64,000 nt of DNA from WLWS01 sp965243105 (GTDB lineage: Bacteria > Pseudomonadota > Gammaproteobacteria > Eutrophobiales > Eutrophobiaceae), in assembly GCA_965243105.1 (NCBI GenBank), contig CBDEUC010000003.1, positions 744,001 to 808,000 of the forward strand, written 5' to 3'. Positions 50,391 to 58,182 of the stretch are shown here, piece by piece. Position numbers and translations under genes: made by a program. How positions within the stretch are numbered: position 1 is the first letter of the stretch; every line of letters starts with the position of its first letter. Below the pieces are notes generated by a model that was not told the DNA's origin, did no database searches, and saw only the letters and a program-made list of their open reading frames with translations.

Positions 50391-51575
50391 TCACGCGCTA
50401 AACAATAAATCCCGAATTTCGTCCAGGGCATGCATCAGGATATCGATGTCCTGCGGGGTATTGTAAAAGTGCCAGGCCGTGCGCAGGTTATTGTCCCGAC
50501 CGGTGCTTGTAATGCCCCGGTTTGCCAGTTCCCTTACCGCAGCGTCCACGTCTTTTGCGCGTATTGCCACCTGGGCAGCTCGTTGTTTTGGATCAGAAGG
50601 CGTCGCCGGAACAAAACCTTCTTCCTTCAACCTTCGCATGACCTCGGCCGTCAGGTAATCAATCCAGCATTCGATCTTGTCCATGCCGATGGACTTGATC
50701 AGCTCCAGTCCCGCGAGGCTGTCATAGATTGGAGAAAGGGATGGCGTGCCGCTCTGAAAACGTATGGCGCTATCTGCTTCTTCATGGGCCTCGATATTCA
50801 TGGAGCCCTGTTGTTGTTGACCAAACCAGCCGGTGATAGTTGGATGTAATTCATCCAGTAATTCTTCCTTTACGTACATCAGGCCAAGGCCGGGAGAACC
50901 AAGCATGTATTTCACCGTACCGGTGACCAGTACATCTATACCCATGGATTGAACATCGATCTTGCGACTGCCGCAGCCCTGGTATGCATCAACAATAAAA
51001 ATTGCGCCGGCATCATGTACTTTTTTTGCAGTCGCCTTCACGTCGAGCAAGTGGCCATTCTTGTAACACACCTGGGCGGCGGATACGGCCTTAACCTTGT
51101 CATCAAGATGCTCATCAAAATGCTCCGGTAGCAGCAGGCCCTCGTCGTTAGGTGCAACGCGACGTAACTTCGCTCCCCGGGATTGCTGCGCACGCCACAA
51201 TTGTGCAACAGAGGGAAAGGCATAATCATCCACGACAAGGTACTGGCGGTCACCGTACCAGTCAAAACAGGTGGCCAGCGTACCCATGGCCTGGCTGGCG
51301 GAATAACATATTGCAATTTCACCGGGTTTAGCACCGATAAAATCGGCGAAAGATTTGCGCAATTCTTCCTGGCGGGGAATGGCGACTTCCCAGCTGGCAC
51401 CGTACTTGTTCCTGTCATCGAGGAAGTCCCTGTGCGCCTGTTCCATCATGTCGCTTACCGCTCCCATGGCGTTACTGGCCAGGTGTACCTTGTCCTGGAA
51501 AATAGGAAATCGCTGGCGAAATGCCAGCACTTCAGGCAGTAAATCTGCCGCAGCGGTGTTTTCGGCTGTACTCAT
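50391..51575 (-). CDS. PLP-dependent enzyme, aminotransferase class V fold
   Basis: A 394-residue fold-type I enzyme related to cysteine desulfurases, kynureninases and isopenicillin-N epimerases. The N-terminal HLASNAMGAVSDMM, the phosphate-loop ICYSASQAMGTLATCF, the PLP aspartate in FIVDAYQGCG, and the Schiff-base lysine in VTGTVKYMLGSPGLGLMYV are visible. The C-terminal RRAAQVAIRAKDVDAAVREL forms the small domain. Divergent from the Rieske oxygenase across 160 bases, which may reflect a shared pathway. Which reaction (desulfuration, lyase, epimerisation) cannot be assigned. Confidence 0.82.
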   Translation of the reverse strand: MSTAENTAAADLLPEVLAFRQRFPIFQDKVHLASNAMGAVSDMMEQAHRDFLDDRNKYGASWEVAIPRQEELRKSFADFIGAKPGEIAICYSASQAMGTLATCFDWYGDRQYLVVDDYAFPSVAQLWRAQQSRGAKLRRVAPNDEGLLLPEHFDEHLDDKVKAVSAAQVCYKNGHLLDVKATAKKVHDAGAIFIVDAYQGCGSRKIDVQSMGIDVLVTGTVKYMLGSPGLGLMYVKEELLDELHPTITGWFGQQQQGSMNIEAHEEADSAIRFQSGTPSLSPIYDSLAGLELIKSIGMDKIECWIDYLTAEVMRRLKEEGFVPATPSDPKQRAAQVAIRAKDVDAAVRELANRGITSTGRDNNLRTAWHFYNTPQDIDILMHALDEIRDLLFSA

Positions 51576-51667
51576 TGTGAGACCCTGGTTCGGTGGTTTT
51601 TGTTAGTGAATTTTAGAGGCTTATCCAACGACGGGATACGGCAAAAATAGTGCCTGCGGACTAATCA

Positions 51668-51673
51668 TTGACA
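51668..51673 (+). promoter_or_regulatory. Candidate -35 box upstream of the Rieske oxygenase
   Basis: A consensus TTGACA lies 62 bases before the Rieske start. The best -10 is weak: TAGTAC at 51690-51695 after 16 bases. The surrounding 160-base gap otherwise shows nothing notable. Confidence 0.4.
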
Positions 51674-51735
51674 GCCCCGTTCCGGCCTGTAGTACCATTA
51701 TCTTTCCATCAAAATACGGCCCCGGAAAATACGCG

Positions 51736-52887
51736 ATGTCCAGGAAACACATGGTAGCCCCTGAAATACTCGAACAATGCTCGACATACCGGGATTACGT
51801 CGAGGCCAAGCTGGGCTTTCGAAATCACTGGTATCCCACCCTTTTCTCCCATGAATTAAAAGAAGGCGAATTTGTGCAGCACAGGATGCTCGGCGACAAG
51901 CTACTTCTCACCCGTATTGACGGAGAGGTGCTGGCGGTGAGAGACCGCTGCCTGCACCGGGGTGTGCCGTTTTCGCGAAAACCGGAGTGTTACAAGAAAG
52001 GGACCATCACCTGCTGGTACCATGGCTTCACCTACGACCTGCGTAGTGGCAAGCTATGTGACATCATCACCAATCCCCAGAGCAACATGATTGGGCAGGC
52101 CAGCATCCCTGTTTATCCAGTGCAGGAAGCCAAGGGACTGATCTTTGTTTTTATAGGGGATATTGAACCACCGCCACTCGCCCACGATGTCCCACCCGGT
52201 TTTCTCGATGACGACCGTGCCATTCGCGGTATGCGCCAGGAGGTTGAGTCTGACTGGCGTATTGGCTGCGAGAACGGTTTTGATAGCACCCATGTCTTTA
52301 TACACAAGGATTCAATCCTCGTTGAAGGAAATGACATTGCCCTGCCCCTTGGCTTCGTTCCAACCAGTCGCGATACCTTCAAGATCGTTGATGACGACAA
52401 TGGCCCCAAGGGTGTTTTTGACCTGCTTGCTGACCACTGTGAGCCAGTCTTTGAAGGTACCGTTGAAGGAGAAAAGGTGCTGGATGGACATCTCGGTTCC
52501 AATCGTGTCGCCTTTGACATCAGTATCTGGTTGCCCGGTGTTCTACGCGTGCAGCCCTGGCCCGATCCGAGCCTGACTCAATTCGAGTGGTATGTCCCCA
52601 TCGAACCAGGCCGGCATTATTACCTTCCAACACTGGGTCGCGTGGTTGAAAATGAAGATGAAGAAACCAGGTTTGCCGAGGAGTTTGACTCAAAATGGAA
52701 AGACCTTGCCCTGATTGGCTTCAATTCTGATGATATCTGGGCGCGCGAGGCACAGCAGGAGTTTTACGAGAATGACGAGGGCTGGTTCAGGGAAAAGCTT
52801 TTTGAACCGGATCGTAATATCAGTATCTGGCGCCAGGTAGCAAGTAAGAACCACAGGGGTATTCAGCACTTTGATGATCTGAATTAA
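51736..52887 (+). CDS. Rieske non-heme iron oxygenase, similar to carbazole 1,9a-dioxygenase terminal component
   Basis: A 383-residue single-subunit-type oxygenase. Rieske cluster ligands are Cys72, His74, Cys93 and His96 (CLH...CWYH). Mononuclear iron ligands are His186 and His190 in ENGFDSTHVFIHKD and Asp332 or Asp333 in GFNSDDIWAREA. Segments recalled from CarAa are strikingly shared: YPVQEAKG, PPPLA, IHKDSILV, ALPLGF, PVFEGT, DISIWLPGVL and FEWYVPI. No ferredoxin or reductase gene lies next to it. An MFS carrier follows after 33 bases. CarAa-like proteins do angular or ring dioxygenation; a closely similar fold does not fix the substrate. Confidence 0.9.
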   Translation: MSRKHMVAPEILEQCSTYRDYVEAKLGFRNHWYPTLFSHELKEGEFVQHRMLGDKLLLTRIDGEVLAVRDRCLHRGVPFSRKPECYKKGTITCWYHGFTYDLRSGKLCDIITNPQSNMIGQASIPVYPVQEAKGLIFVFIGDIEPPPLAHDVPPGFLDDDRAIRGMRQEVESDWRIGCENGFDSTHVFIHKDSILVEGNDIALPLGFVPTSRDTFKIVDDDNGPKGVFDLLADHCEPVFEGTVEGEKVLDGHLGSNRVAFDISIWLPGVLRVQPWPDPSLTQFEWYVPIEPGRHYYLPTLGRVVENEDEETRFAEEFDSKWKDLALIGFNSDDIWAREAQQEFYENDEGWFREKLFEPDRNISIWRQVASKNHRGIQHFDDLN

Positions 52888-52920
52888 GCTGTCCCCTGGT
52901 TCAACAAAAAGCCAACTAAC

Positions 52921-54045
52921 GTGCAGGAAAGCAAAACAGTATTCGCAGCCTCGGCGATATCTGCAACATCGTCCACGCTATTCCTGTTGATGCCTCTCCT
53001 TATTGGTGTCCTTATAGACGACCTTGCTCTCTCCAATAGTGACGCGGGATTTCTCGCCTCTATCTATTTTGCCGGCTACCTGGGTGTATGCCTGAGTATC
53101 GTGTTCTGGGTTCACAAGGTGAACTGGCGCTGGCTGTCGCTTGTTGCCCATGGACTTTTAATTGGAGGGCTTACAGCAGCAGCATTTACTGCGAACTACA
53201 GTTTATTATTGTGCCTTTTTTTTATCGCTGGCTGTGGTGGTGGCACCCTGTTTAGCCTGTGTATAAAAATTCTCAGTGCAAGCAGTAAACCTGACCGAAA
53301 CTTCGGCTTCAAGCTTGCAGCGGAGCAACTTGTCGCTGCAGTACTGTTATTCCTTTTGCCGTGGTTGGTGATTAGTACCTGGGGCTTCAAGGGTTTCTGC
53401 ATTAGCGTGGCCCTGGTATTTCTCCTGCTATCAATTTCCACTGGCTGGTTACCCGGCGCACTCAACAGGCCCGACGAGGCCAGCCACGTTTCCAGTTCCA
53501 AGGGAAGCGCGGCAACCTGGTTGGCGCTATTCTGCCTGATGCTATTCATGGCCGGACTGTCCGGCGTATGGGCATTTGTGGAGCGTATCGCCAGCAGCAA
53601 TGACATCAGCGCGGTGAATATTGGACGCGCACTTTCCTACGGCGTCATTGGTGGAGGCCTGGGCGCCTTCGCCGCCGCGGCGCTCAATGACCGTCACGGC
53701 CGGGCCATTCCCCTGCTGGTTTCCCTTGTTCTTTTATCGGCCGTTCTGTTTGTGCTATCGATAAATTTTGATACCGCCGTGTTTGTTGTCGTGTGTATTT
53801 TTCTCTCGGGCATGTGGAATTTTTCCATGGCTTACCAGATGGGCGTTGTCGCCAGCGTAGACCGGGGTGGAAAGCTATCAGTACTGATGTCCTCGAGCCT
53901 TGCCCTCGGTGCCATGGTTGGCCCGGCCATCGCCGGCCTTTTGATCGAGGACAATAACTTTGTTCCCGCTACTGCTTTTGCCTTCGTTTCAATACTCCTG
54001 GCCAGCCTTGCACTGGCGCGGATAGACAGCAGGTCTCGAGTTTAA
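52921..54045 (+). CDS. MFS transporter paired with the Rieske oxygenase
   Basis: A 374-residue major facilitator of 12 helices. The GTG start has no clear ribosome site. It is paralogous to the carrier at 7697-8845, with the same helix-1 PLLIG, SKPDRNFGFKLAAE and the WNFSMAYQMGVVASVDRGGK / GPAIAGLLIEDNNF block. It lies directly after the Rieske gene, so it probably transports the oxygenase substrate or a related aromatic acid. Its stop abuts the stop of the next, converging MFS gene with no base between. Confidence 0.83.
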   Translation: MQESKTVFAASAISATSSTLFLLMPLLIGVLIDDLALSNSDAGFLASIYFAGYLGVCLSIVFWVHKVNWRWLSLVAHGLLIGGLTAAAFTANYSLLLCLFFIAGCGGGTLFSLCIKILSASSKPDRNFGFKLAAEQLVAAVLLFLLPWLVISTWGFKGFCISVALVFLLLSISTGWLPGALNRPDEASHVSSSKGSAATWLALFCLMLFMAGLSGVWAFVERIASSNDISAVNIGRALSYGVIGGGLGAFAAAALNDRHGRAIPLLVSLVLLSAVLFVLSINFDTAVFVVVCIFLSGMWNFSMAYQMGVVASVDRGGKLSVLMSSSLALGAMVGPAIAGLLIEDNNFVPATAFAFVSILLASLALARIDSRSRV

Positions 54046-55305
54046 CTACCCGGTACTGTCGAGATACCTGTTATAGGGTGCGAAAAAATTCAGCGATACA
54101 ATACATAGCAGCAACAGGCCCGCGGAAAGAACGAGAATGTTGTCGTAATTCCCGTAAGTATCAAACGCAGCGCCAAAGACAAAGGGTCCTACACCTGTCC
54201 CCATCATGTAGGCGCTGAATACACAGCCAAAAATAGTGCCAAAGTGAGCCATGCCAAAGTAACGGCTTACCAGGTAGGCAACAAGATCTCCCTCGGCACC
54301 AATGCCAAAACCCACCAGCATGGCCCCGGCAAAGTACAGTGCTACGTGGTTTCCCAGTAACAGGAAGAGCACACCGAGCAATGACAGTCCAAACAGGAAC
54401 ATGGCGAGGCGTGGTGCAAAGAAATGATCCAGCAGAAATCCCACCAGCAGTCGCGCGACGGCCATGCTGATCCCCACCGTGGATGCAATAAAGGCAGCAA
54501 GGGTCGCATCAATACCCCTGTCCCCCATCATGGGCACAAGCTGCGAGAACGTGCCATAAAGTGCAAATGCCAGCGTGGGTGCAAGGATCACAAGAAGAAC
54601 AAACGCCGGTGTTTTTACGGCCTGCCTGAAATTCAGGTTGGATTGCAGCCCGTCCTTCTCGGCTTCATCATCCTGCGTCGCTGCCTTGCCATCAACTTCG
54701 AGGCCAATATCTGCAGGCTCATCGACGACCAACAGGAATATGCAAGGCAATACCACCAGCAGCATGATCCCTGCCAATAGATAGTAACCCGCATGCCAGC
54801 CACCGTGATCCAGCACCTGGTTTGTCAGCAGGGGCACTAGCGCAAAGCCGGTTCCCATCCCGGAAGCATTGATACCTATGAACAGTCCGCGACGTCGGTC
54901 AAACCAGCTTGCGACAACCCTGGCATAGGCTACGGTATTGGTGGGGCCGCCAATAAGGGAACCCAGGAATATCATCAGGTAGAAAGTTGGCAGGCTGTTT
55001 ACATAAAACGGTGCAGGAGCAACAACTAGAATGGACAGCGCAACGGAGACAAGCAGCACCTTACGTGAACCATAGCGATCAAGTAGTGGACCACTGGCAA
55101 GTATGCCGAGAATAATACCCACCGTGAGTACGCTTATGGCAAAAAATATTTCTCCACGACTCCAGCCAAATTCTGCGGCGAGAGGACTGGCCAGTACACC
55201 GAGACTGGAAAATAACATTCCCCCGGTACTTCCAACCATGCCGATAAAACAGCCCAGCACAACGGTAGAGCCAAAAAAGAGGGGGAATTTTTTGATGTTC
55301 TTCAT
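54046..55305 (-). CDS. MFS transporter, OFA/monocarboxylate type
   Basis: About 419 residues in 12 helices. The ATG at 55305 (MKNIKKFPLFFGS) is chosen because the in-frame extension upstream overlaps the dioxygenase gene. The OFA/MCT pattern is visible: FGWSRGEIFFAISVL, GPLLDRYGSRKVLLV, ARVVASWFDRRRGLFIGINASGMG (as two contiguous parts) and GFGIGAEGDLVAYLVSRYFG. These carriers move oxalate, formate and other carboxylates. It begins seven bases after the dioxygenase stop and ends the long minus-strand run. A small carboxylate substrate or product of the dehalogenase-cluster pathway is a plausible ligand. Confidence 0.83.
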   Translation of the reverse strand: MKNIKKFPLFFGSTVVLGCFIGMVGSTGGMLFSSLGVLASPLAAEFGWSRGEIFFAISVLTVGIILGILASGPLLDRYGSRKVLLVSVALSILVVAPAPFYVNSLPTFYLMIFLGSLIGGPTNTVAYARVVASWFDRRRGLFIGINASGMGTGFALVPLLTNQVLDHGGWHAGYYLLAGIMLLVVLPCIFLLVVDEPADIGLEVDGKAATQDDEAEKDGLQSNLNFRQAVKTPAFVLLVILAPTLAFALYGTFSQLVPMMGDRGIDATLAAFIASTVGISMAVARLLVGFLLDHFFAPRLAMFLFGLSLLGVLFLLLGNHVALYFAGAMLVGFGIGAEGDLVAYLVSRYFGMAHFGTIFGCVFSAYMMGTGVGPFVFGAAFDTYGNYDNILVLSAGLLLLCIVSLNFFAPYNRYLDSTG

Positions 55306-55312
55306 GATGACA

Positions 55313-56122
55313 TCAAGCGGATGGCCAGCCACGCACCGAGACCCTGTGCATGATTCTCCTGTCGGCGTCAGTTTTTGAGCGCTGTAATACTTCCGCCGCA
55401 TGGAGTAGTTGCGAGTTGTCCCAGATAACAAGATCGTGAAGATGATACTGGTGTCGATAAACGAAATCGTCGCCTGTCGCATACTCGCTGACATCGTGGT
55501 AAAGACGCCTGAACTCTTCTTCACTTTGACCTAGAATGCCGATACCCGTGCCGCAGGCACCGTAAAGCGCCGGCCTGCCCGTGACGGGATGCCGTCTTAC
55601 CAGCGGATACTCCAGTACCGGCATTGAGCCATCGGTGCGTCCCTCGTAACAGTGCTGAATCACGAGTTCGCGATATAACTCCTGGGTTTCAGCACTCAAT
55701 CCATCATAGGCCTGTGCCTGGTTGGCAAACAGGGTTCGTCCACCGGATGCAGGCACGGCAACAGCATTGAGCATGGTAAAACTGGCCGGCTCGTCCGTAT
55801 GAATAAGATCCGTATGCCAGTGGGCACCACCATTTAGCTGGCGGTCATCCCTGTTGTCGGCATTGGACAACGACATGACTTCTGATATGCCATCAAGGTG
55901 GAGTGACTCTTCGACGTGGGGTACAGGGGTACCAAGACGTTGTGCAAAATCGGCCAACTGCGTCGGCGACATTACCTGCTCGCTGATGCAGATAATCGCA
56001 TGCTGATAAAGTAAGTGAGTAAGTTGCTGAACTGTATCCTCGTCCACCCCGCCCGCCAGGTCGATGCCACTGATTCGAACACCGGTGTGTTCACTGAGTG
56101 CCTCTGTTACGAGCCGGGACAT
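55313..56122 (-). CDS. TauD/TfdA family iron(II)/2-oxoglutarate dioxygenase
   Basis: A 269-residue enzyme from the ATG at 56122; a much longer upstream reading is possible but overlaps the glutathione transferase gene. Facial triad: His-x-Asp in GAHWHTDLIHTDEPAS and the distal histidine in RRIMHRVSVRGWP. The 2-oxoglutarate arginine is in the same C-terminal motif. ATCISEQVMSP-type N-terminal and NGGAHWHTD core resemble TfdA and TauD. AAGG precedes the start, 10 bases after the GST stop. TauD-type enzymes oxidise taurine; TfdA cleaves phenoxyacetate ethers. Context favours an aromatic ether or halogenated acid, by inference. Confidence 0.85.
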   Translation of the reverse strand: MSRLVTEALSEHTGVRISGIDLAGGVDEDTVQQLTHLLYQHAIICISEQVMSPTQLADFAQRLGTPVPHVEESLHLDGISEVMSLSNADNRDDRQLNGGAHWHTDLIHTDEPASFTMLNAVAVPASGGRTLFANQAQAYDGLSAETQELYRELVIQHCYEGRTDGSMPVLEYPLVRRHPVTGRPALYGACGTGIGILGQSEEEFRRLYHDVSEYATGDDFVYRHQYHLHDLVIWDNSQLLHAAEVLQRSKTDADRRIMHRVSVRGWPSA

Positions 56123-56132
56123 GATTGCCTTG

Positions 56133-56765
56133 TTAGCCAGGCATGGGAATGTCTGCCGGATTGGGTACAACAAAACCTTTTTGTACGGCCGGACGTTCGG
56201 CGATCTCCCTATACCAGCGCAGTGCGTTTGGATAGTTATTGAAATCAACTCCCTGCCACTCATAGCGTGATATCCAGGGCCAGGTCGCGATATCGGCAAT
56301 ACTGTATTCATCGCCAGCGAGGTAGGGTGAATCTGCAAGTCGCTTATCAAGCACGGAATACAGGCGTGCCGCTTCCTTGCTATAACGCTCCTTTGCGTAT
56401 TCAGATTTATCAGGATTAAAGTGAACAAAGTGATGTGCCTGGCCCAGCATAGGACCTGCTCCGCCCATTTGCCACATGAGCCATTCAAGCGTGCTGGCAC
56501 GCCCGGCGATATCCTTCGCAATTAGGCAGTCATGCTTTTCGGCCAGGTAAAGAAGTATCGCCCCTGATTCCATCATGCTGATCCCCGCCTCGCGATCGAC
56601 TATGGCTGGGATCTTGTTGTTAGGACTAATTTCCAGGAAATCTTCGGCAAACTGCTCATCTTTCAAAATATTAATGGGATGAACATCGTACTCGGCACCG
56701 ATTTCCTCGAGCATGATGGAGACCTTGCGACCGTTTGGCGTAGACCATGTGTATAGATCGTACAT
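56133..56765 (-). CDS. Glutathione S-transferase, Nu-like (YfcG/YghU type)
   Basis: A 210-residue cytosolic transferase. The N-terminal thioredoxin fold (1-80) begins MYDLYTWSTPNGRKVSIMLE, whose TPNG motif is typical of the Nu class (YfcG/YghU), with NKIPAIVD cis-proline and ESGAILLYLAEK glutathione-binding helix. The all-helical C-terminal domain shows ERYSKEAARLYSVLDKRL and SIADIATWPWISRYEW. It lies between DUF1329 and the TauD-like gene. Glutathione-dependent dehalogenation or reduction of an electrophile is the reasonable role. Confidence 0.87.
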   Translation of the reverse strand: MYDLYTWSTPNGRKVSIMLEEIGAEYDVHPINILKDEQFAEDFLEISPNNKIPAIVDREAGISMMESGAILLYLAEKHDCLIAKDIAGRASTLEWLMWQMGGAGPMLGQAHHFVHFNPDKSEYAKERYSKEAARLYSVLDKRLADSPYLAGDEYSIADIATWPWISRYEWQGVDFNNYPNALRWYREIAERPAVQKGFVVPNPADIPMPG

Positions 56766-56845
56766 TGTTATTCCTTTGCTTACTTATAAAAAACTTTTGC
56801 CATTCTGGTGAAAAGCAGAATCCGATTAATTGAATTGTTCACTGG

Positions 56846-56865
56846 ATGCTGGTTTACACCAGCAT
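56846..56865. repeat. Perfect hairpin between DUF1329 and GST genes
   Basis: Arms ATGCTGGT (56846-56853) and ACCAGCAT (56858-56865) around the loop TTAC. No U-run follows on either strand, so this is not a typical terminator; it could stabilise the 3' end of the upstream transcript or be a dispersed repeat. The rest of the 119-base gap shows nothing else. Confidence 0.6.
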
Positions 56866-56884
56866 GACATTCTTCTGTTTCCCT

Positions 56885-58165
56885 CTACCGCCCCTTCTTA
56901 CGTAGAGTCTGAACGGTGAAATCCGTCTCCTTCAATTTCCGCTCCGGCAATCTTGCCTTGAATTGCAATGTCGTACAATGCATAGCCTGGATATCAATCA
57001 TCGATACCACATCGATAATGGGCGTCCCGGAACCATGGTTGGCCGGGTGATGGCTGTCAGGATGGGCATAACCCGCCAGTGCAACTTTCCACAAGTTCCC
57101 GGCACGGTCAAAGATGTTACCGTAGGCGGGTTGCATGGTTTGAGCATCAACATAGAACAGCCTTTTTGATAGTGGATGACGCTCATCGTAGGGCGCAGCC
57201 TCGAGTACATAAGCCTTTCTCAGTTGCCAGGTGATATCTGGAAAACAATCGGATTTTCCGGTAAAGCCGATAAACCGGAAGCCATCCTGCTGGTTGTTTA
57301 CATCAACCAGTGGCATCTTGCTGTGATCAAAAAAAGGTAGAAGTACATGGCGTGTTTCAAGGTAGGTCCACTTTTGATCCATGATACGACCGTTATAACC
57401 AAGAAAGTCTTCAATCATGATGTCGCTTCCCAGGAAGGCATCGGTGGTTTGCCCCGAAGCAAGGCGTCGCACCCTTCGTTGAGTTGCCAGATAAAGCCAT
57501 GCCTGCTCCTGCTTGGTGTCATCTTCCATGCGCTGGATTAAAAGCTGCGTACCCCGCAGGTCCGGTGGTGCCAGTACCTTGAGATACAATGTGTTATATA
57601 TCTCCGATGGGTTTCTCTTCAATGCCGGCAGGGGTTCTTCCACGTGGCGGTGCATAAAGCGAAGAGAGCTCGCATAGAATGACAGGGTGCGCTCGAGTTT
57701 TTCCTTGCGCATATCACGATAATTCCAGAAAAAGTCTGTTACCTCGCCACTATCGTAGGCATAGGTATAACGCAGGTTCCAGGCCAGCTTGTCCCCTGCC
57801 CTTGGATCGTTAATATCCGGCTCCTCGGGGAATGGTCTGCCCGCAACATAATCATTGATAATGCCGGGCTTGTCACCAAGGGTGGTTTTTCCCAGGTGCT
57901 CCCTCGTGGCATCGATATATTCCTGGGCGGGTTTAAATGAAAGCTTCTCACCAATTTTAACGGTGTAGAAACCATCGGCGATCAGTTCACCCAGCTTTGG
58001 CGCCAGGTATTGCTGGTAGTCGGCAACATTTGTCGCGTCGATAACCAGGCCAGCCTGCTCACCAGCAGTCGAACTCTCGTCAATGGAGAAGGCATCATCA
58101 ACGACGTCGGCTGTTGCAGCGAGGCTGGCGAAAACAAGAAAAAAAAGAACCGCGGTGGTATGCAT
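56885..58165 (-). CDS. DUF1329 family exported protein, copy 2
   Basis: A 426-residue protein with signal peptide (AVLFFLVFASLAATADV). The DUF1329 core aligns with the copy at 61104-62423: GRPFPEEPDINDPRAGDKLA against GRAFPAEPDTNDPQAGLKLA, and RRVRRLASGQTTDAFLGSDI against RRVRRLATGQTTDAFLGTDI. Periplasmic; the family is related to outer-membrane lipoprotein-sorting folds and is usually paired with DUF1302 barrels. Here it is coupled to the reductive-dehalogenase-like gene, 17 bases upstream. Actual activity is not established. Confidence 0.87.
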   Translation of the reverse strand: MHTTAVLFFLVFASLAATADVVDDAFSIDESSTAGEQAGLVIDATNVADYQQYLAPKLGELIADGFYTVKIGEKLSFKPAQEYIDATREHLGKTTLGDKPGIINDYVAGRPFPEEPDINDPRAGDKLAWNLRYTYAYDSGEVTDFFWNYRDMRKEKLERTLSFYASSLRFMHRHVEEPLPALKRNPSEIYNTLYLKVLAPPDLRGTQLLIQRMEDDTKQEQAWLYLATQRRVRRLASGQTTDAFLGSDIMIEDFLGYNGRIMDQKWTYLETRHVLLPFFDHSKMPLVDVNNQQDGFRFIGFTGKSDCFPDITWQLRKAYVLEAAPYDERHPLSKRLFYVDAQTMQPAYGNIFDRAGNLWKVALAGYAHPDSHHPANHGSGTPIIDVVSMIDIQAMHCTTLQFKARLPERKLKETDFTVQTLRKKGR

Positions 58166-58182
58166 GACGACTTCGGCGTTGA

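Noticed and set aside
55306..55524. N-terminal extension of the OFA-type MFS carrier
   Set aside because: It overlaps the dioxygenase coding sequence; the ATG at 55305 gives a normal first helix.
56123..56521. N-terminal extension of the TauD/TfdA protein
   Set aside because: It would overlap the glutathione transferase for about 390 bases; AAGG before 56122 marks the proper start.
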